From: Castor canadensis
Taxonomy: Eukaryota > Chordata > Mammalia > Rodentia > Castoridae
Length of the DNA stretch: 64,000 bases
Direction: 5' to 3'
NCBI RefSeq assembly: GCF_047511655.1
Contig: NC_133386.1
Location: 173,001,146-173,065,145 of the forward strand
The notes beneath the pieces were generated by a model, which saw only the letters and a program-made list of their open reading frames with translations, was not told the DNA's origin and did no database searches. Of the stretch, positions 24,473 through 36,652 are shown in pieces (the stretch's first letter is position 1; every line of letters starts with the position of its first letter). The position numbers and the translations under genes were made by a program.

Positions 24473-24549
24473 TTCAGGGTGGCAGGGCGGACTCAACTGT
24501 AGCGCGGTGGGTGTGGGAGAGACCAAGAAACCTCCCGGGTGGGAAATCT

Positions 24550-25924
24550 AAACTCGGGGAGCTGGGATTATTATCAGCCTTATCCAGATGGGGAAACTGA
24601 ATCTTGGAGTTTAGTAACTGTTCTGTAGTCGTAGAGGAGTTCTGGTTTGAAGAGCAGGTGAAAAGGTGTTTGGGAAAGGAGATAGGAAGGGAATCATGAA
24701 AACCATTACCTATCTGGGTTTCTGATACGCTTATGGCAGGAATGGTAGAAACAATTTAATCTGTTTACTTAACAAGATAATTATAATGAATGTAATGAGT
24801 GATTTGGGGTGGCAATACTGGACTCTGATTTGCCCAGAGCTCAGAGGTCAGTGTTAGGCAGCCCAGATTGTCTGGCTGTGTCACCTTTGAAGATTTGTGT
24901 ATGGTCCGCAGCACTTCCTCCAGTTCTTATTGTCACAGGAAGGAAGAGGACAGAATGACAGAGTCAGTTCATGCCTATTAGTTGGTTCATCTTTTGTTTT
25001 CATCAGGCCTAATGTAATTTATTTCCAATTTCGAGAATAGGAATTAGTGCTTACTTTCACATATTTAATAAACTTGCCATGTGCCAGGTTCCATTCTATC
25101 CTGATATATTTATATATTATATTAAATATATATGCACACACATACACACTGTACTATTATTTTCCCCATTTTAAATATGAGGAAACTGAGACAGATAATT
25201 AAGTTACTTTCCCAAGGTCACTCAGCTAAGTAGTGGCAGAGTTCATATTCAAACTTGGGCAGTCTGCTCCAGAGGCTGTACTGTTAACTACCAAGCAGTA
25301 CAGGTCTCCTTATCTTCTCATAGTTGAAAGCTCATGTTTCTCTGTTCAGATGCCTGCCTATCTTCCTCTGAGGGCAAGAATAAGCTAAGAGCCCTCCTGG
25401 ACAATCAACCAAGGTGATATGGTTAGAGACAATATGATGAGTGGAAGGGGTACAATAGGCTTTGGAGGAAAACCCAGCCTAATCACATACCCAGCAAGGG
25501 AAACCCACATGACCATATATTAGAAAGAAATCAGGCTGAGTTCCTGACTCTTATGTGCCAGAAACTTCACCTCTCTGAACCTCAGTTTCCTCATCTGTAC
25601 AATGGGAACAATCACAAAATACCTTTTGGCCATTAGAGGGAGCTCAAGGATGACTTATACCCAACTGGGAAGGACCATAGACACTCAATTCTAGTCAAGG
25701 GCAGAGGTTTCTTGTTATGGGAAAGGGCCCTAAGGTGACTAACCATCTCACTTTGCCCAGGAATTAGCAATTTTATAAGATGCAGGACTTAACTTCTGGG
25801 GAAACCAATGTGAGCCCCAAGCGTTTGAGAGAAAGCATCCTTTTGGAGTAATTGTTCAGTTTTCTCCAGGCATACAGATGTGAAGACAGGGATATGGACT
25901 TAGACTTTTTAAGGGCAACAATCT
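24550..25924. other. Upstream flank of COMMD9 with MIR remnants
   Basis: Contains MIR-like pieces at about 25075-25285 (minus; GAGGAAACTGAGACAG, AAGGTCACTCAGCTAAGTAG) and 25545-25625 (plus; CCTCAGTTTCCTCATCTGTA). A short AT-rich/CA simple repeat lies at about 25108-25150. The rest is unrecognised and shows no PRR5L coding exon. Confidence 0.6.
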
Positions 25925-26660
25925 TAATTTTTTTAAATAATAGCTTTGCTGAGATATAATTCACATTCACATACCATGCAATTTACCCACTTATTTGATT
26001 CAATGGATTTTATATTCTCAGAGTTTCCTGGCCATCACCATGATGAGTTTTAGAACCCATTCATCACTCAACACTCCACCTCTACCCCCAACAAATTTTC
26101 CCATCAACTCTAGCCCTAGGCAACCACTAATCTACTTTCTGTCTCTATAGATTTACTTACACTGCACATTTCATATAAATGGAATTATATGATCTGTGTC
26201 CTTTTATACTTCTTTCTTGCTCTTTGCATAATGTTTTCAAGGTTCATCCATGTTGTAGCATGTATCAGTACGTCATTACTTTTTTTCCAACTAATACTTA
26301 ATTGTATGGGTAAACCACATTTTGTTTATGCATTCATCAGTTGATAGACATTTGGGTTCTTTCCACCTTTTGGCTATTTTGAATAATGCCACTATAAAAG
26401 GCATGTACAAATTTTTGGATGGACAGGTAGTTCATTTCTCTTAGGGTGTATGTCTAGGAATGGAAGTTTTGGTTCATATGGTAACTATATGTTTAGTTTT
26501 TTGAGAAACTGCCATAGTTTTTCCAAGGTGACAGCACCATTTTACATTCCCATTAGCAGTAGAGGTGGGCCCCACCTTCTCCACATTCTTCCACCACTTG
26601 TTGTTGCTCTTCTTGATTGTAGCTGTCCTAGTGGGTTGCTGTTTGTGACCACCCTTTATT
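25925..26660 (-). mobile_element. Ancient LINE-1 3' fragment, minus orientation
   Basis: Shows typical L1M 3' sequence in reverse: TTGCTGAGATATAATTCACA, TTCATCCATGTTGTAGCATG, CATTCATCAGTTGATAGACA and a reversed ORF2 end. Highly diverged. Confidence 0.8.
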
Positions 26661-27019
26661 TTTTTAAAGATACATTTGCAGAATGAGGACCTTTTATCCC
26701 TTTGATGACTTGTGTTCATTTGAGCTGATAGATGTTGTGAACACTTAAGCTCTGTTCTCCCCTTTGGTCCCACCATTCATCCTAGCTGCCTTCTTTATCA
26801 GAGAAATGCCTGCTGGAGGTGGATATGACCAAAGGACCTGTGGCCCTTTAGGGAGCATCTCTTCTATTTCATTTTGCTGGTTTACCTTTTCCTCACCCCC
26901 ACTGACTGAGATGAAGATGGGTTGCAGAGGGCAGGGGCTGCTTGGTCCTTTTGGTCTTGTATTCCTTGCTCTGGTTTAAGAGGCAGCTTTAAAGTAGCCA
27001 GATGGCTCACCCATCATCT

Positions 27020-27350
27020 TATTCCATTTGGATTGTCGTGACGTGACCAAATACCATCAACTGGATGGTTTATCCACAGAAATTTATTGCTTACAGTCTA
27101 GAGGCTAAGATGTCCAAACTCAGGGTGCCGGCAGATCCAGTGTCTGGTGAGAACTGTTTCTTGGTTTACACAAGAAACAGTCTAGCTATGTCCTCACATG
27201 GAAAGGCAAGGGAGCTTCCTGGGGTCTCTTTTATAAGGACACTAATCCCAAAGTCTCCATCTATTAATACGATCACTTTGGGGTTAGGATTTCAATGTAT
27301 GAATTTGGGAGGAGGAGGCGTAAACACTCAGATCATAGCACCAGCAGACT
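27020..27350 (-). mobile_element. MaLR-type LTR fossil, minus orientation
   Basis: Reverse MLT1-like pattern: CAGAAATTTATTGCTTACAG, TCTAGAGGCTAAGATGTCC and a distal AGGATTTCAATGTATGAATT. Solitary, ancient, incomplete. Confidence 0.7.
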
Positions 27351-29110
27351 GCAGGCAAATTGAGTATCAACAGGGGTACACTGGCTTGGGAATGCCAAGT
27401 TTGCTTAGATTGGGCATCGTAAATGAAATGATTCAGAGCTCACTCTGTGTCAACAACGTCATGTTTGGTCAACAGTGTTGCAAAATTGGGAAGTCTGACA
27501 TCAAAAAGTATAGACTTCTGGCTCTTCTTTAAAAATTGTTCAGCTCAGCCATGCGGTTCCCACCTTTCCTCATTGCAGTAGTTGGCTGAAGCTAACCCCT
27601 GGCTGTTCCCTGAAGACTGGTGTGGGCTCTCCAAATCTCCAGAGTCCCCTCCACTCACTTGTATCTCCAGAGTCCCCACCACTCACTTGTATCCCAGTGA
27701 ACCCTTTCTACACATTTGTCCCTTGCCTTATCCCTGAGAGCATCTGTTAGTGACCAGCTTTCCTTGGGGACCTTGTAGAGTAAACTAAACAGTAAGTAAT
27801 ATAATAGGCAGCAGGGCTGAACACAGGTACTTGGGCTCCTGGGTTTCCAGCCATCTCATATCATCTCCTTGTGAGTCTGAGCAAGTTGCAGGTGTAATAT
27901 GGGTATCTAATGTCATTCATGGGCTTTGTTCACTTTTTGTGAGCCACGAACTGTTCTGAGAGTTTTGCTTGTGTTAACTCATTTAATCTCACAGTAACTC
28001 AATAATCATCCTGCTTTACAGTCAGGAGAACTAAAGCTCAGAGAAAAACTCAGTCCATAGAAAATAGTGCCAGAGCCAAGATTTGAAGACAGGAGCACAT
28101 GAAGTCATTTTGCGAGCCTACTTATAGCAGCATCTGATCCTGTAGGGGGTCCAGTGGATGTGAGGCACATAATGATAGAGCTGGTCTTACTGACTTCTTG
28201 TACTATGCTACATGGCTGGGGACTGGTTCCATCTAGGTGCCCCATCACAAAAGTAGATGATGTAATCCTGTGGAGAAATGCTGTCTATGACCCTTTTCGT
28301 CTTTAACTGCATTGAGTCTCTGAAAGCTTGTGAGAGAAGAGGAGCATTTGGAATTCACCATGTGTAGAAGAATAGCATGTAGGCAGTTGGTTATTCTTGA
28401 AGGGACATCTCTTGTTCCCCACTAAAGAAAACTACCTGCTGGATGTCCCAATCTCTCCTCCTGGCTGTAATTGACCTGGTCGCTATGATTAGTGAAGTCC
28501 AGAGCACATCAAACCAAGGAAGACACTGTGGCCTCATTTCTCGTCCCCTGTCCCCAGGAGTAACACAGAAGCAGCTGGCAACACAACAGTATTGTCCTCC
28601 TGCACACAGGCTCCCTTTGTCTCCCCAATACACAGAGCAGTGGCTGTAACAATGGCCTTGAATGGCACTTTTCCCTCCATTCTCCAACGTTACATTTGTT
28701 TTTCAGTTCTGGAACCGACCAAACAATGATTTCCTGCAGGGAGTATCGGCTTTTCATATTTTCCGCTTGCTTCGCCATCAGTCTTCAGGCCCAAGGTCAG
28801 TGAGTGGTGAGCCGGGCCCAGGAGAGTGGGAGGCCATCGAAATGTCACCTACTCAGGAGGCTGAAAGAGCAGGGTACTTCATCCCTCCTTTGCAAGGTAG
28901 GATCTGCCCTGGAGGAAGGAATCAGACCAGGTAATACAAGAGGCTGAGGACTGGGGGTAGGGACCACTGCTGGTGAGGATTGAGGGTCCAGCCCAAAGAA
29001 GATGAGTTTCTGTGTTGAAGGTTCTCTATTTGCTTGAAAAGCATTGTCTGTCGATCAACAAATAAGCAGAAGCAACTGAGATCAAGTTTGGCACCTTCCC
29101 AGTTAGGGAA
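27351..29110. other. Intergenic stretch with a MIR remnant and a short tandem duplication
   Basis: A 28-bp near-perfect tandem duplication lies at 27635-27690 and a MIR fossil in minus orientation at about 27940-28095. Otherwise unrecognised. A possible but unproven small exon near 28710-28795 is discussed in the findings. Confidence 0.55.
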
Positions 29111-29112
29111 AT

Positions 29113-29432
29113 AGTCAGTCTGCCATATCTATGGGTTCCACTTCTGAGAATTCAATCAACGTCTGATAGGTAATATTTTTTTAATTGTATCTATACTGAA
29201 CATACATAGACTTTTTCCCTTGTCATTATTTTCTAAACAACCATTTATGTAACATTTACATTGTACTAGGTATTATAAGTAATCTAGAGATGATTTAAAG
29301 TAGGTGGAAGGGTGTTCATAGGTTATATGAAAATACTACCACATTTTTAAAGTAAGGGACTTGAGCATCCTCAGATTCTGGTATCTGTAGAGGTCTTGGT
29401 GTCAATTCTCAGCCAAGAATGAGGGACCAGCT
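29113..29432 (+). mobile_element. TcMar-Tigger-like MITE fossil
   Basis: Matches the remembered pattern of a Tigger-derived MITE: CATATCTATGGGTTCCACTT at the left, TCTATACTGAACATACATAG, AAGTAATCTAGAGATGATTT, and GACTTGAGCATCCTCAGATT with a complementary right end. Family assignment is from memory. Confidence 0.6.
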
Positions 29433-29824
29433 AATCTCCACTCAGTGCCTCTGATATCCTTGGGTGACAAGAATCTTCAGTGCCTTGTAGGCTTACTGAA
29501 GTGATCATCTCTTAATAACAGTTACTGTTAATATGCTCTTACTATTTTTTTTGTATACATAAATATTACTGTTTTAATAACAAGAATAGCAAACACTTAC
29601 ACAGTGTGCCTCACATTCCTGCTCTGTTCAAACCCAGTCACTCTGGCTCTAGAATCTGTGCTTTTTATCTTTATGACCTTTGTGTAACAGTCATGTTTTG
29701 TGCAACACGGTCATGCTGATAAACCAAGGTCATCACAAAGTTTCATTTTGAGAAGTAATGCAGGGTAATGAGAACAGAATGAAAATTGAATTCTTCGCCC
29801 TATTCCAGACAATGTCTTCAATAT

Positions 29825-29990
29825 TTTTGCATTGATTTTCTCATGTGTTCTACACGATAATCCTATCAGATGGATACTTTATTACCCCCCTTCTACAGAC
29901 AAAGAAATTAAAATACAGAGAAGTTAGGTCATTCACCCAAGGTCACACACCTGTTAAGTGCCAGATTGCATTAAGGTCCATTTTCTTTGG
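29825..29990 (-). repeat. MIR SINE fossil
   Basis: TTCTACAGACAAAGAAATTA, CAGAGAAGTTAGGTCATTC and CCCAAGGTCACACACCTG are typical of a reversed MIR. Confidence 0.75.
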
Positions 29991-30732
29991 AGTATTATGT
30001 TGATTTAAGGCCTGCACAGGTTGGGGGTTAGTCTTCTCTGAGGCCTTGGGTCTAGAAGGTGGTCAGTCCTTGGGTTTGTAGAACATCTGCTCCTGAGTTG
30101 TCAGATCAAGGCATATAGGATCTGTTAAGTACTTTGTCTGCTGTCATCAAGTTTTGTCTTGCTTGAGGAAGATGGAGTTGTCAGTGGTGTCAGGGAAGGA
30201 ATTTGGAATGGTGTTAATTGTTCAGCAATGTCTCTTACTTGGCCAGAGAGTAGGATAAGCATCTCTTGCATATGTAAGAGGATTCATGTTAAATAAACAG
30301 GACTCATGAATTGTATTCAGGAAGCTAACTTTATTTTTGCCCATCACTGTCTATAATTTTTTTTTTCTGTGGGGCTTCACTCTTCCATTGTTCTGGGATG
30401 AAAATTAAGGCAGGTCTATGACCCTGCTGGCTGACTTTCAGGAGTCAAAAGTTTTCTAGTCACTTCTAGTTCCAACACTGTCTCAGTCAACAACTTACAT
30501 GTCCAGTTCTGTGGAAGAAGTCAGACTTCAAACTCCATGCGCAGTAGAGACTTCTGTCTCTCCTCCAGTGGAGCCTGCTGCTGAGAAATGGATCTCTTTG
30601 GCTAGTTTCTCATCCCCGCCTTATGCTTTCATCATTTGCTTATGTGAGGCTCAGTGAGGATTGTGACCCCTGTCAGGGAACACAGGAGACAGGAGAGGAA
30701 CCAGCAGTTCCTACTTGGTTAATATTGTGGTG

Positions 30733-30949
30733 TGTTAGTCAGTTTTCTGTTGCTGTGACAAAATACCTGAGCAAATCTACTTTTAAGAAGGAAAGGTTTA
30801 TTTTGGCTGATGATTGCAGAGGTTTTAGACCATAGTCACTTGACCCTATTGTTTTGGATCTCTGGTGAGGCAGTTTATATCATAGTGGAAGCATGTGGCA
30901 GAAGAAACCTGTTTAACCCATGGTGGCTGGGAAGCAAATAGAGGAGAGA

Positions 30950-31028
<79 letters not shown>

Positions 31029-31170
31029 AGAGAGAGAAAGGGGCCAGAGTCCCAACATCCCCTTCAAGGGCATGACCCCAAGGAGCTCCTCCCAGTGTGT
31101 CCCATCTCTCAAAGGTTCTGCCACCTCCCAATAGCACCACAGGCTGGTGAGCAGGCCTTTAGCATTTGGT
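30733..31170 (-). mobile_element. MaLR-type LTR fossil with GA microsatellite
   Basis: GTCAGTTTTCTGTTGCTGTG, GACAAAATACCTGAGCAAAT and AGGAAAGGTTTATTTTGGCT match reversed MaLR LTRs (MST/MLT type). The segment ends in CACCTCCCAATAGCACCAC. A long GA tract interrupts it. Solitary and ancient. Confidence 0.65.
30949..31042. repeat. (GA)n microsatellite
   Basis: About 90 bp of nearly uninterrupted GA dinucleotides. On the minus strand it yields artificial Ser-Leu open frames. Probably grew from an A/G-rich segment of the host LTR. Confidence 0.97.
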
Positions 31171-32106
31171 AACTGTGGGGAGTGGATTATGAGAAGCTAG
31201 GAGAATGTGACATAAGCACAGCTGTGCTCAATGACAGGCTGAGTTTGGCATGGCCCCAGCTGCAGAAGGGGGCAAAGGCAAAATACAGCACAGCTGCTTT
31301 TCCTAAGTTGTTTATGTTCAGAGAAAGAACACAGGTTTCTCTTGTTACAATGTCACATCCCTCCCAGAGAACTGTTGCTCCACCTCCTTGTTTACCACTG
31401 GATATAAAGGACTCTCTGAGGAGGATGCGAGTTTTTTTGATGGCAGGGTTTTTTGATGGGGGATTGATGGGAGGTTTTTTTAATGGGGACTGTTGATTGG
31501 CTGGCTACGGGCTGCTTATGAGAATGCTGGCTATTGTGAGTCTCCACCAGAGCAGTTTTCTGCACCGAGAACTTTGTACATAGGCTTTAGAAAAGCTAAG
31601 CTAAAGAAAAGCTAAAGAGAACATAGGACAGTGCAAGTCTGAGCACTAGACTTTAAGAGTTATGCTAATAAGTCTCTGGGCTTTTGTCTTGTATAGTTAA
31701 AAAAAAAAAAGAGTTATGCTAATGCAGTTTTTAGATGCGGCTGCTGTTTGTCTGCAAGTCTGAGGACCAAGACTATAAAAGGGAACATGAGACAGTGCAA
31801 GTCTGAGGGCCAAGACTTTAAGAGAGATTAAAGAAAACATGGAACAGAGCGAGTCTAAGGAAAGAGACTTTAAAGAACAGAAAAGAAAGACTTTAGAAGT
31901 AAGGTTTTAAAGAATAAGGAAAAAGAAGAGTTTTTAGAGGAAAGGAAGCAATGAGGCTGTTGTGCGTCTCCATCTGAGTGCCCAGCACACTTGGCCCCAA
32001 CTTTATGCATGTTTGTCTTCTATCATTTGTCTTTTCTGCATCTCCAGTTGCCCTCAGTGAGGTTGGGAGAACAAGAGCTCATGAGAAAGCTCTCGAGGAG
32101 TAACAT
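31171..32106 (+). mobile_element. Candidate solitary LTR or LTR-like element of unrecognised family
   Basis: Begins TGTGGGGAGTGG and ends GAGTAACA (TG...CA), with a TATA-like GGATATAAAGG at about 31390-31400. TGGTAA, or nearly so, occurs just outside both ends, as 6-bp duplications do for class II retroviruses, although the left one is offset by a base. The interior has short diverged repeats with GCAAGTCTGAG cores. No coding region seen. Family and status are inferred. Confidence 0.33.
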
Positions 32107-32293
32107 GGTAAGCTAATGTCCTGTGGGCTGGGCCTGGTGAATGTTTGAGCCTGATGCTTCATCTCTTGGCACAATTTTGTGGCTCCTTCTGAGAGTATCT
32201 TCCTTCCTCATCTCTGAAAGTCTCTGAACTGCCCTCCCCCTGAAGCTGGTTGCCTGAGACTCTTTCCTTAGTTCCCAGGCATCAGCGCAGTGC

Positions 32294-32682
32294 TGTATTA
32301 GTTTGCTAGGACTGCTATAACAAAGTGCCACAGGCTAGGTGTCTTACAAAACAAAAATGAACTTTATTACAGTTTTGAAGACTAGAAGTCCAAGACCACA
32401 AGTCAACTGTTGACACCAAGGCCTCTCTCCTTGGTTTGCTGTGTCTTTTTACTGTCTTTCCTCTGTGTGTGCACATCCCTGGTGTGTCTCTGTGTGCCCA
32501 TACATTCAGTCAGATTGGATTAGGGTCTACCCTAAGGACTTCATTTTAACCTAATCACCTATTCAAAGGCCTGTATTTAACTGTATTTCCAAATACAGTT
32601 ACCTTCTGAGCTGGGGAGAGTGGGAGGTAAGGGCTTCAACTTATAAACTTAGGAGGGGGACACAATTAGGCCCAATAACAGG
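32294..32682 (-). mobile_element. MaLR-type LTR fossil (MLT1-like), minus orientation
   Basis: TATTAGTTTGCTAGGACTGC, AACAAAGTGCCACAGGCTAG, TCCAAGACCACAAGTC, TTGGATTAGGGTCTACCCTA and a terminal TTAGGCCCAATAACA are a clear reversed MLT1-like LTR, nearly end to end. Solitary and ancient. Confidence 0.85.
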
Positions 32683-32689
32683 CGTCATC

Positions 32690-34575
32690 AGCTCCTTTCT
32701 GCAGAAGAGTTTCTATTCTTGCTGGTGCCCCTCTTCAAAAAGACTGACACAACCCACAGATTGCCTGTGGCATGTCTCTGGTTTGTAGAAAGTACTCAGT
32801 ACTGTGCTGCATCACTCCACCTGACCACTTGTCTCTCTTGCACTTTGGGTTTCTCAGGCATGATTCAAACCTCAGTCCTCAGTCATGTCCAAGCTCCAGG
32901 GACACTGTGCTCCCTTGTGGCCACTCTTGGGGGGAAAGGAGTGAGCAATTGGGGATGGCAGTGCACCTGTTGTGAAAATTCCTCCCATACTCAGCCATTC
33001 TGTTCTCTTCTTCCATCTTCCTTTGAGGTGGAAGAAAGGGGAAAGCAGATTCATGCTACTTTGCTAAGTAGAATCACAGCCTGCCATGTGTCAGGTGTTC
33101 AGCCCAAACTCAATCCAAAATAGCTTTTATACCTTGCTACACAACAACAGCTCATTCCATTTTTATAAAGAATGCTGGGAGAAAGACATTATCTACAGGT
33201 GGAAGAAGAATCTGGATCTGGGAAAGGTTAAAGAATTCACCCAAGATGGAGTGTTCTGCTAAGTAGAGGAGGAAGTGAGGATTTTGGCTCCAACCTCCTT
33301 GGCTACACACTTCTCTGGGCCCTCTGTATCTGGGATTCTTTGAGCTTTTCTTCTACCAGAATTTAGTCTGTGTTGTTACAAATTCCCTCCTCAACAGAGA
33401 GTCATGAAGGTAAAGGTCATCTCTACGTGCTCTGCTTATTACACTGGGGCTGGTGACAGGGGTGACAAGTATGTCAGGAGCTTTATTAGGTACAGTATAA
33501 GATGAGTTTCTTGTACCAAAGAGATGTCTTTGACTACTTGAAAAGTCCTCTGTCCCTCCTCCGAGTGTAAACTGAACCAGTGAAATAAGAGGTAGAACTG
33601 AAATCTCTCTTTTAGAAGTACACAGAAGCAATATTGTATTCTGAGAATCTTACTTGAGGCAGAAGGGACCATACCATCTCACCTCTGTCTCCTAGGGGAT
33701 ACTTTAACCTAAAGAGGACTTCAAGATATAAAGTATTTATTTCTCTAAAAAGCTTCTTGTGTTTAGATTTTTAATTATTTTCTTTAAAAATAAAAAGATC
33801 AGTTCTGTGGTTGCCTCTCCTTCCCCAGGAAAGGGAAGACCACACATGGTCCTGGCAGCCATTTGGAAGCTAGTGGCAAGGCTGTCTCAGAGTATCATCT
33901 AGTGGCAAGGCTGTCTCAGAGTATCATCCAGTGGCTGCTGGGCTGGGCTGGGGAGGGAGAGAGCTGGGTCCCAGAACAGTACTGGGCTGGGCCAGGGCTG
34001 CAGCTGACTGGGTACAAGGAGGAAGGCTAGGACAATGTTTCTGTTTGTCCAGGCAGCAATTATTTAATGAACTACACATGTGCCCAAAGCCTTTGTGAGC
34101 ATGCTCCAGCGTTGAACAGATGATTGAATGGGCCCTGGACAAGAGGTCTGAGCTTCTCTCTATATTCTCAGAAGAAGGTGAGGCACTGGAAAGAGGAGGT
34201 GCCAAGTGGAGGGAATGGAAGCATGACAGGCATGATATGTGTGGTTTTGGATTGCTCATGTACAGTCCAGAGGTCAAGGGAGGTCAGGAGTCAGGAGGGA
34301 GAGAGGAAAGAAGGTGGGAGCCACCAGGTTAGTACTTGAAGCTGGGAAGCTAGGCTGGCCTCAGTGGGAACACAGAAGAGTTTTAAGCAGAAAAGTGACC
34401 AGTGCGGATTTGCCTTTTGGAGAGGAAACCCTACGGCAGGGCAAGGACATGCTGGACCATGGAGGTGTCGTGGCCCAAAGGGCAAAGGCAGAAGGGTTAA
34501 GCCAGAGAATGTGGGTGCTATGAGGGGATCAACTGAAGGAAGGGCTTCTGACATAGACCATAGAACGGATGAACG
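32690..34575. other. Unannotated stretch with a 29-bp tandem duplication
   Basis: No recognised gene. A possible diverged MIR lies near 33150-33300. A perfect 29-bp tandem duplication lies at 33870-33927. The open frames here are short and unconvincing. Confidence 0.5.
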
Positions 34576-34577
34576 GA

Positions 34578-34606
<29 letters not shown>
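34576..34606. repeat. (GT)n microsatellite
   Basis: About 14 uninterrupted GT units. Confidence 0.95.
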
Positions 34607-34609
<3 letters not shown>

Positions 34610-35221
34610 CTTCTGGAGTTACTGGGGCATGGGAGTTCATCTTTCCTTTAACAAGTGCATACTGAGGGTCTGCTATGAGCTGGGTTCTGGGTGTGGAGGG
34701 TCACATTCCATTACTCATGAAGCTGACAGTCCAAAGGGAAGAAAAACCAGTCAATAAAGGGAAATCTAATAGGAAATTGGAGACAAACCAAAGGAATGTG
34801 AATAAGGACCAAATGCTTAGTGATTTTAGAGAGTTATCAAGTTTTTAAATGTGATAATCATATTGCATTGCATTTTAGGTGGAAGATTAGCCTTTGGTGG
34901 GATGCAAGTTGAAATGTCATGATGCCTGCAATTTACATGGAAACAAATACACACACATATATGTTCGTACATACACAACATATATGAGAGAGAGGGAGAG
35001 AACAAACATTAAAATATTACCAATTGTTGGGAGTATACAGGAGTTCATGTGTGTCATTGTGTTGTTCTTTTGACTTTTTGGCATGGACTATTTCATACTA
35101 AGACCTTAAAATACAAATTATCAAGGAAGTGGGTAGAAGCAAGTGTTCTGTAGGAACACAGAGAAGGGACCCTAGTAGGCATGTGATGAATAAGAGAAGC
35201 TTCTCAAAGTAAATACCAGTT
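34607..35221. other. Unannotated stretch with CA/TA and GA simple repeats
   Basis: Simple-sequence tracts lie at about 34947-35000. No gene seen. Confidence 0.5.
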
Positions 35222-35340
35222 CAGGGCTGGAGATGTAACTCAGTGGCACAGAGCTTGCCTAGAATGTGCCTAGAAATGAAAGAATGAATGTGCCTAGAAA
35301 GAAAGAAAGCAAAGGAAGGAGGAAGGAAGGAAGGAAATCC
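35222..35340 (+). repeat. ID-like SINE 5' part with GAAA/GGAA-rich tail
   Basis: CAGGGCTGGAGATGTAACTC and GGCACAGAGCTTGCCTAGAA, then a purine-rich tail. The motif AATGTGCCTAGAAA is duplicated within it. Confidence 0.75.
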
Positions 35341-35344
35341 TACT

Positions 35345-36447
35345 CCACTGAAAATCTGGCCCTGTATCATATTGGCATGATAAATGGGGTAGAACAAGAG
35401 ATTGTGGAGAAACCCTCTTCATTAAACTAAAAAATGACGACGGTACTAGTAGACCCTCACCTTCCCCTTTAATGGCGTGGAGCAGCCTGATGTGCATCCA
35501 CCTCACGTTCTCTTGTCCTGGCCTCTGATGACCATCATTTTTTGGTGCAACTTGTCATTTACACTGTTTGAATCCTGTAATCTGTAACTGTTGTAATATG
35601 TAGGTTATTCCTGTACCCTCATTTGACTGGCAGAACACCATCAAACCACAGCTCCTGGTCCCTCTTCTAATTGTCTCTCAATCTACCCAGTGTACCTGGG
35701 CCTTGAATGATATGATTGCACACCTGTGTATGTTTCACCAGAAGCCCTTGATTCTTGAGCCTCTTCAGAGTGCTTAACTGGGATGAAAAATTAAATATTA
35801 AGAAATGATAGAAAGAAAAAATCCGTGGCCGTGTCTTCTAATGCTTATTGATTTTCAAGATATTCTCAGGCATGAAAACAAGATTGGCTGTTGGCATCTC
35901 AACATTGAATTCCTGTTACCTGGAAGAGTGGCTTATTGATCGGCTGGGGATGTCTGGCAGGCAGGGATGGGCCTGTCTGCCCCTCTACAAAATCAACCCC
36001 CAATGACAGAGTTTGGATGGGAGCAAGTCACACACCCATTAGAAGTGAGGACCCTAAAGCCCAGGATGGTCCTCCTAGCATCCTTGGGAATTTAGGAAGC
36101 CACTGAGGATACTTTTCAGTGCTATACCAACTCCTGGGACCTCATTGGTTTTTTTTTTTTGGTTTTTTTGGTAAAGGCCCTAAGAATTTTTGATCTTTTT
36201 TTTGGTCTGTGTCAAAAATGCTGCAACTACTACTGATTTCATGCATAGAAGACAGGGGTCTGCAGCATGAAACAAGAGTTCTGCATACTTCCTTGCCTTT
36301 CATTCCTTTCTTGGATGGACTTGCTCATTGAACAACAAACATTTGTTCAGCTGCTATGACATGTTACATCCTGTGTTGAGGGTTGGTGAGACCTCCACAC
36401 ACAAAGTGACAAAGTCCCTGCTGTATGCATGTATGGTTGTTAGTGGC
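35345..36447. other. Unannotated stretch
   Basis: T-rich runs lie near 36145-36205. No gene or confident repeat recognised. Confidence 0.5.
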
Positions 36448-36652
36448 TCTTTTTTTTTTTTTTTAACTCAGGGCCTTGTGTTTGTTTTGCTAGGCAAATG
36501 CTCTAGCACTTGAGCCATGCCCCAGTCCTTTCTGCTTTTAGTTTGTTTTTCAGATAGTATCTTGTGGTTTTTGCCTGGGGCTTGCCATACTCCTACCTCT
36601 ACCTCCCAAGGTGCTGGAATTATAGATGTGCATTGCTATGCCTAGCCTTGTG
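36448..36652 (-). repeat. Composite B1/ID-like SINE, minus orientation
   Basis: T-run, then ID complement GCAAATGCTCTAGCACTTGA, then B1-like complement ending in ATGTGCATTGCTATGCCTAG. Confidence 0.82.

Larger units (their letters stand above)
23935..24545. promoter_or_regulatory. COMMD9: CpG-rich promoter region of COMMD9
   Basis: CpG dinucleotides are dense here and sparse in the flanks. The region spans exon 1 and its upstream DNA and has no obvious TATA box, as is typical of housekeeping promoters. It includes E-box, ZNF143-like and YY1-like motifs. The CpG-rich stretch also runs into intron 1. Confidence 0.85.

Noticed and set aside
24225-24551. Plus-strand open frames in the CpG-rich region
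   Set aside because: GC-rich sequence gives few stops; antisense to COMMD9 exon 1. A divergent non-coding transcript is possible but not shown.
27065-27532. 155-codon plus-strand open frame
   Set aside because: Its first half is the reversed MaLR LTR; no recognisable protein.
30846-31140. Minus-strand open frames rich in Ser-Leu
   Set aside because: They are translations of the (GA)n microsatellite inside an LTR fossil.
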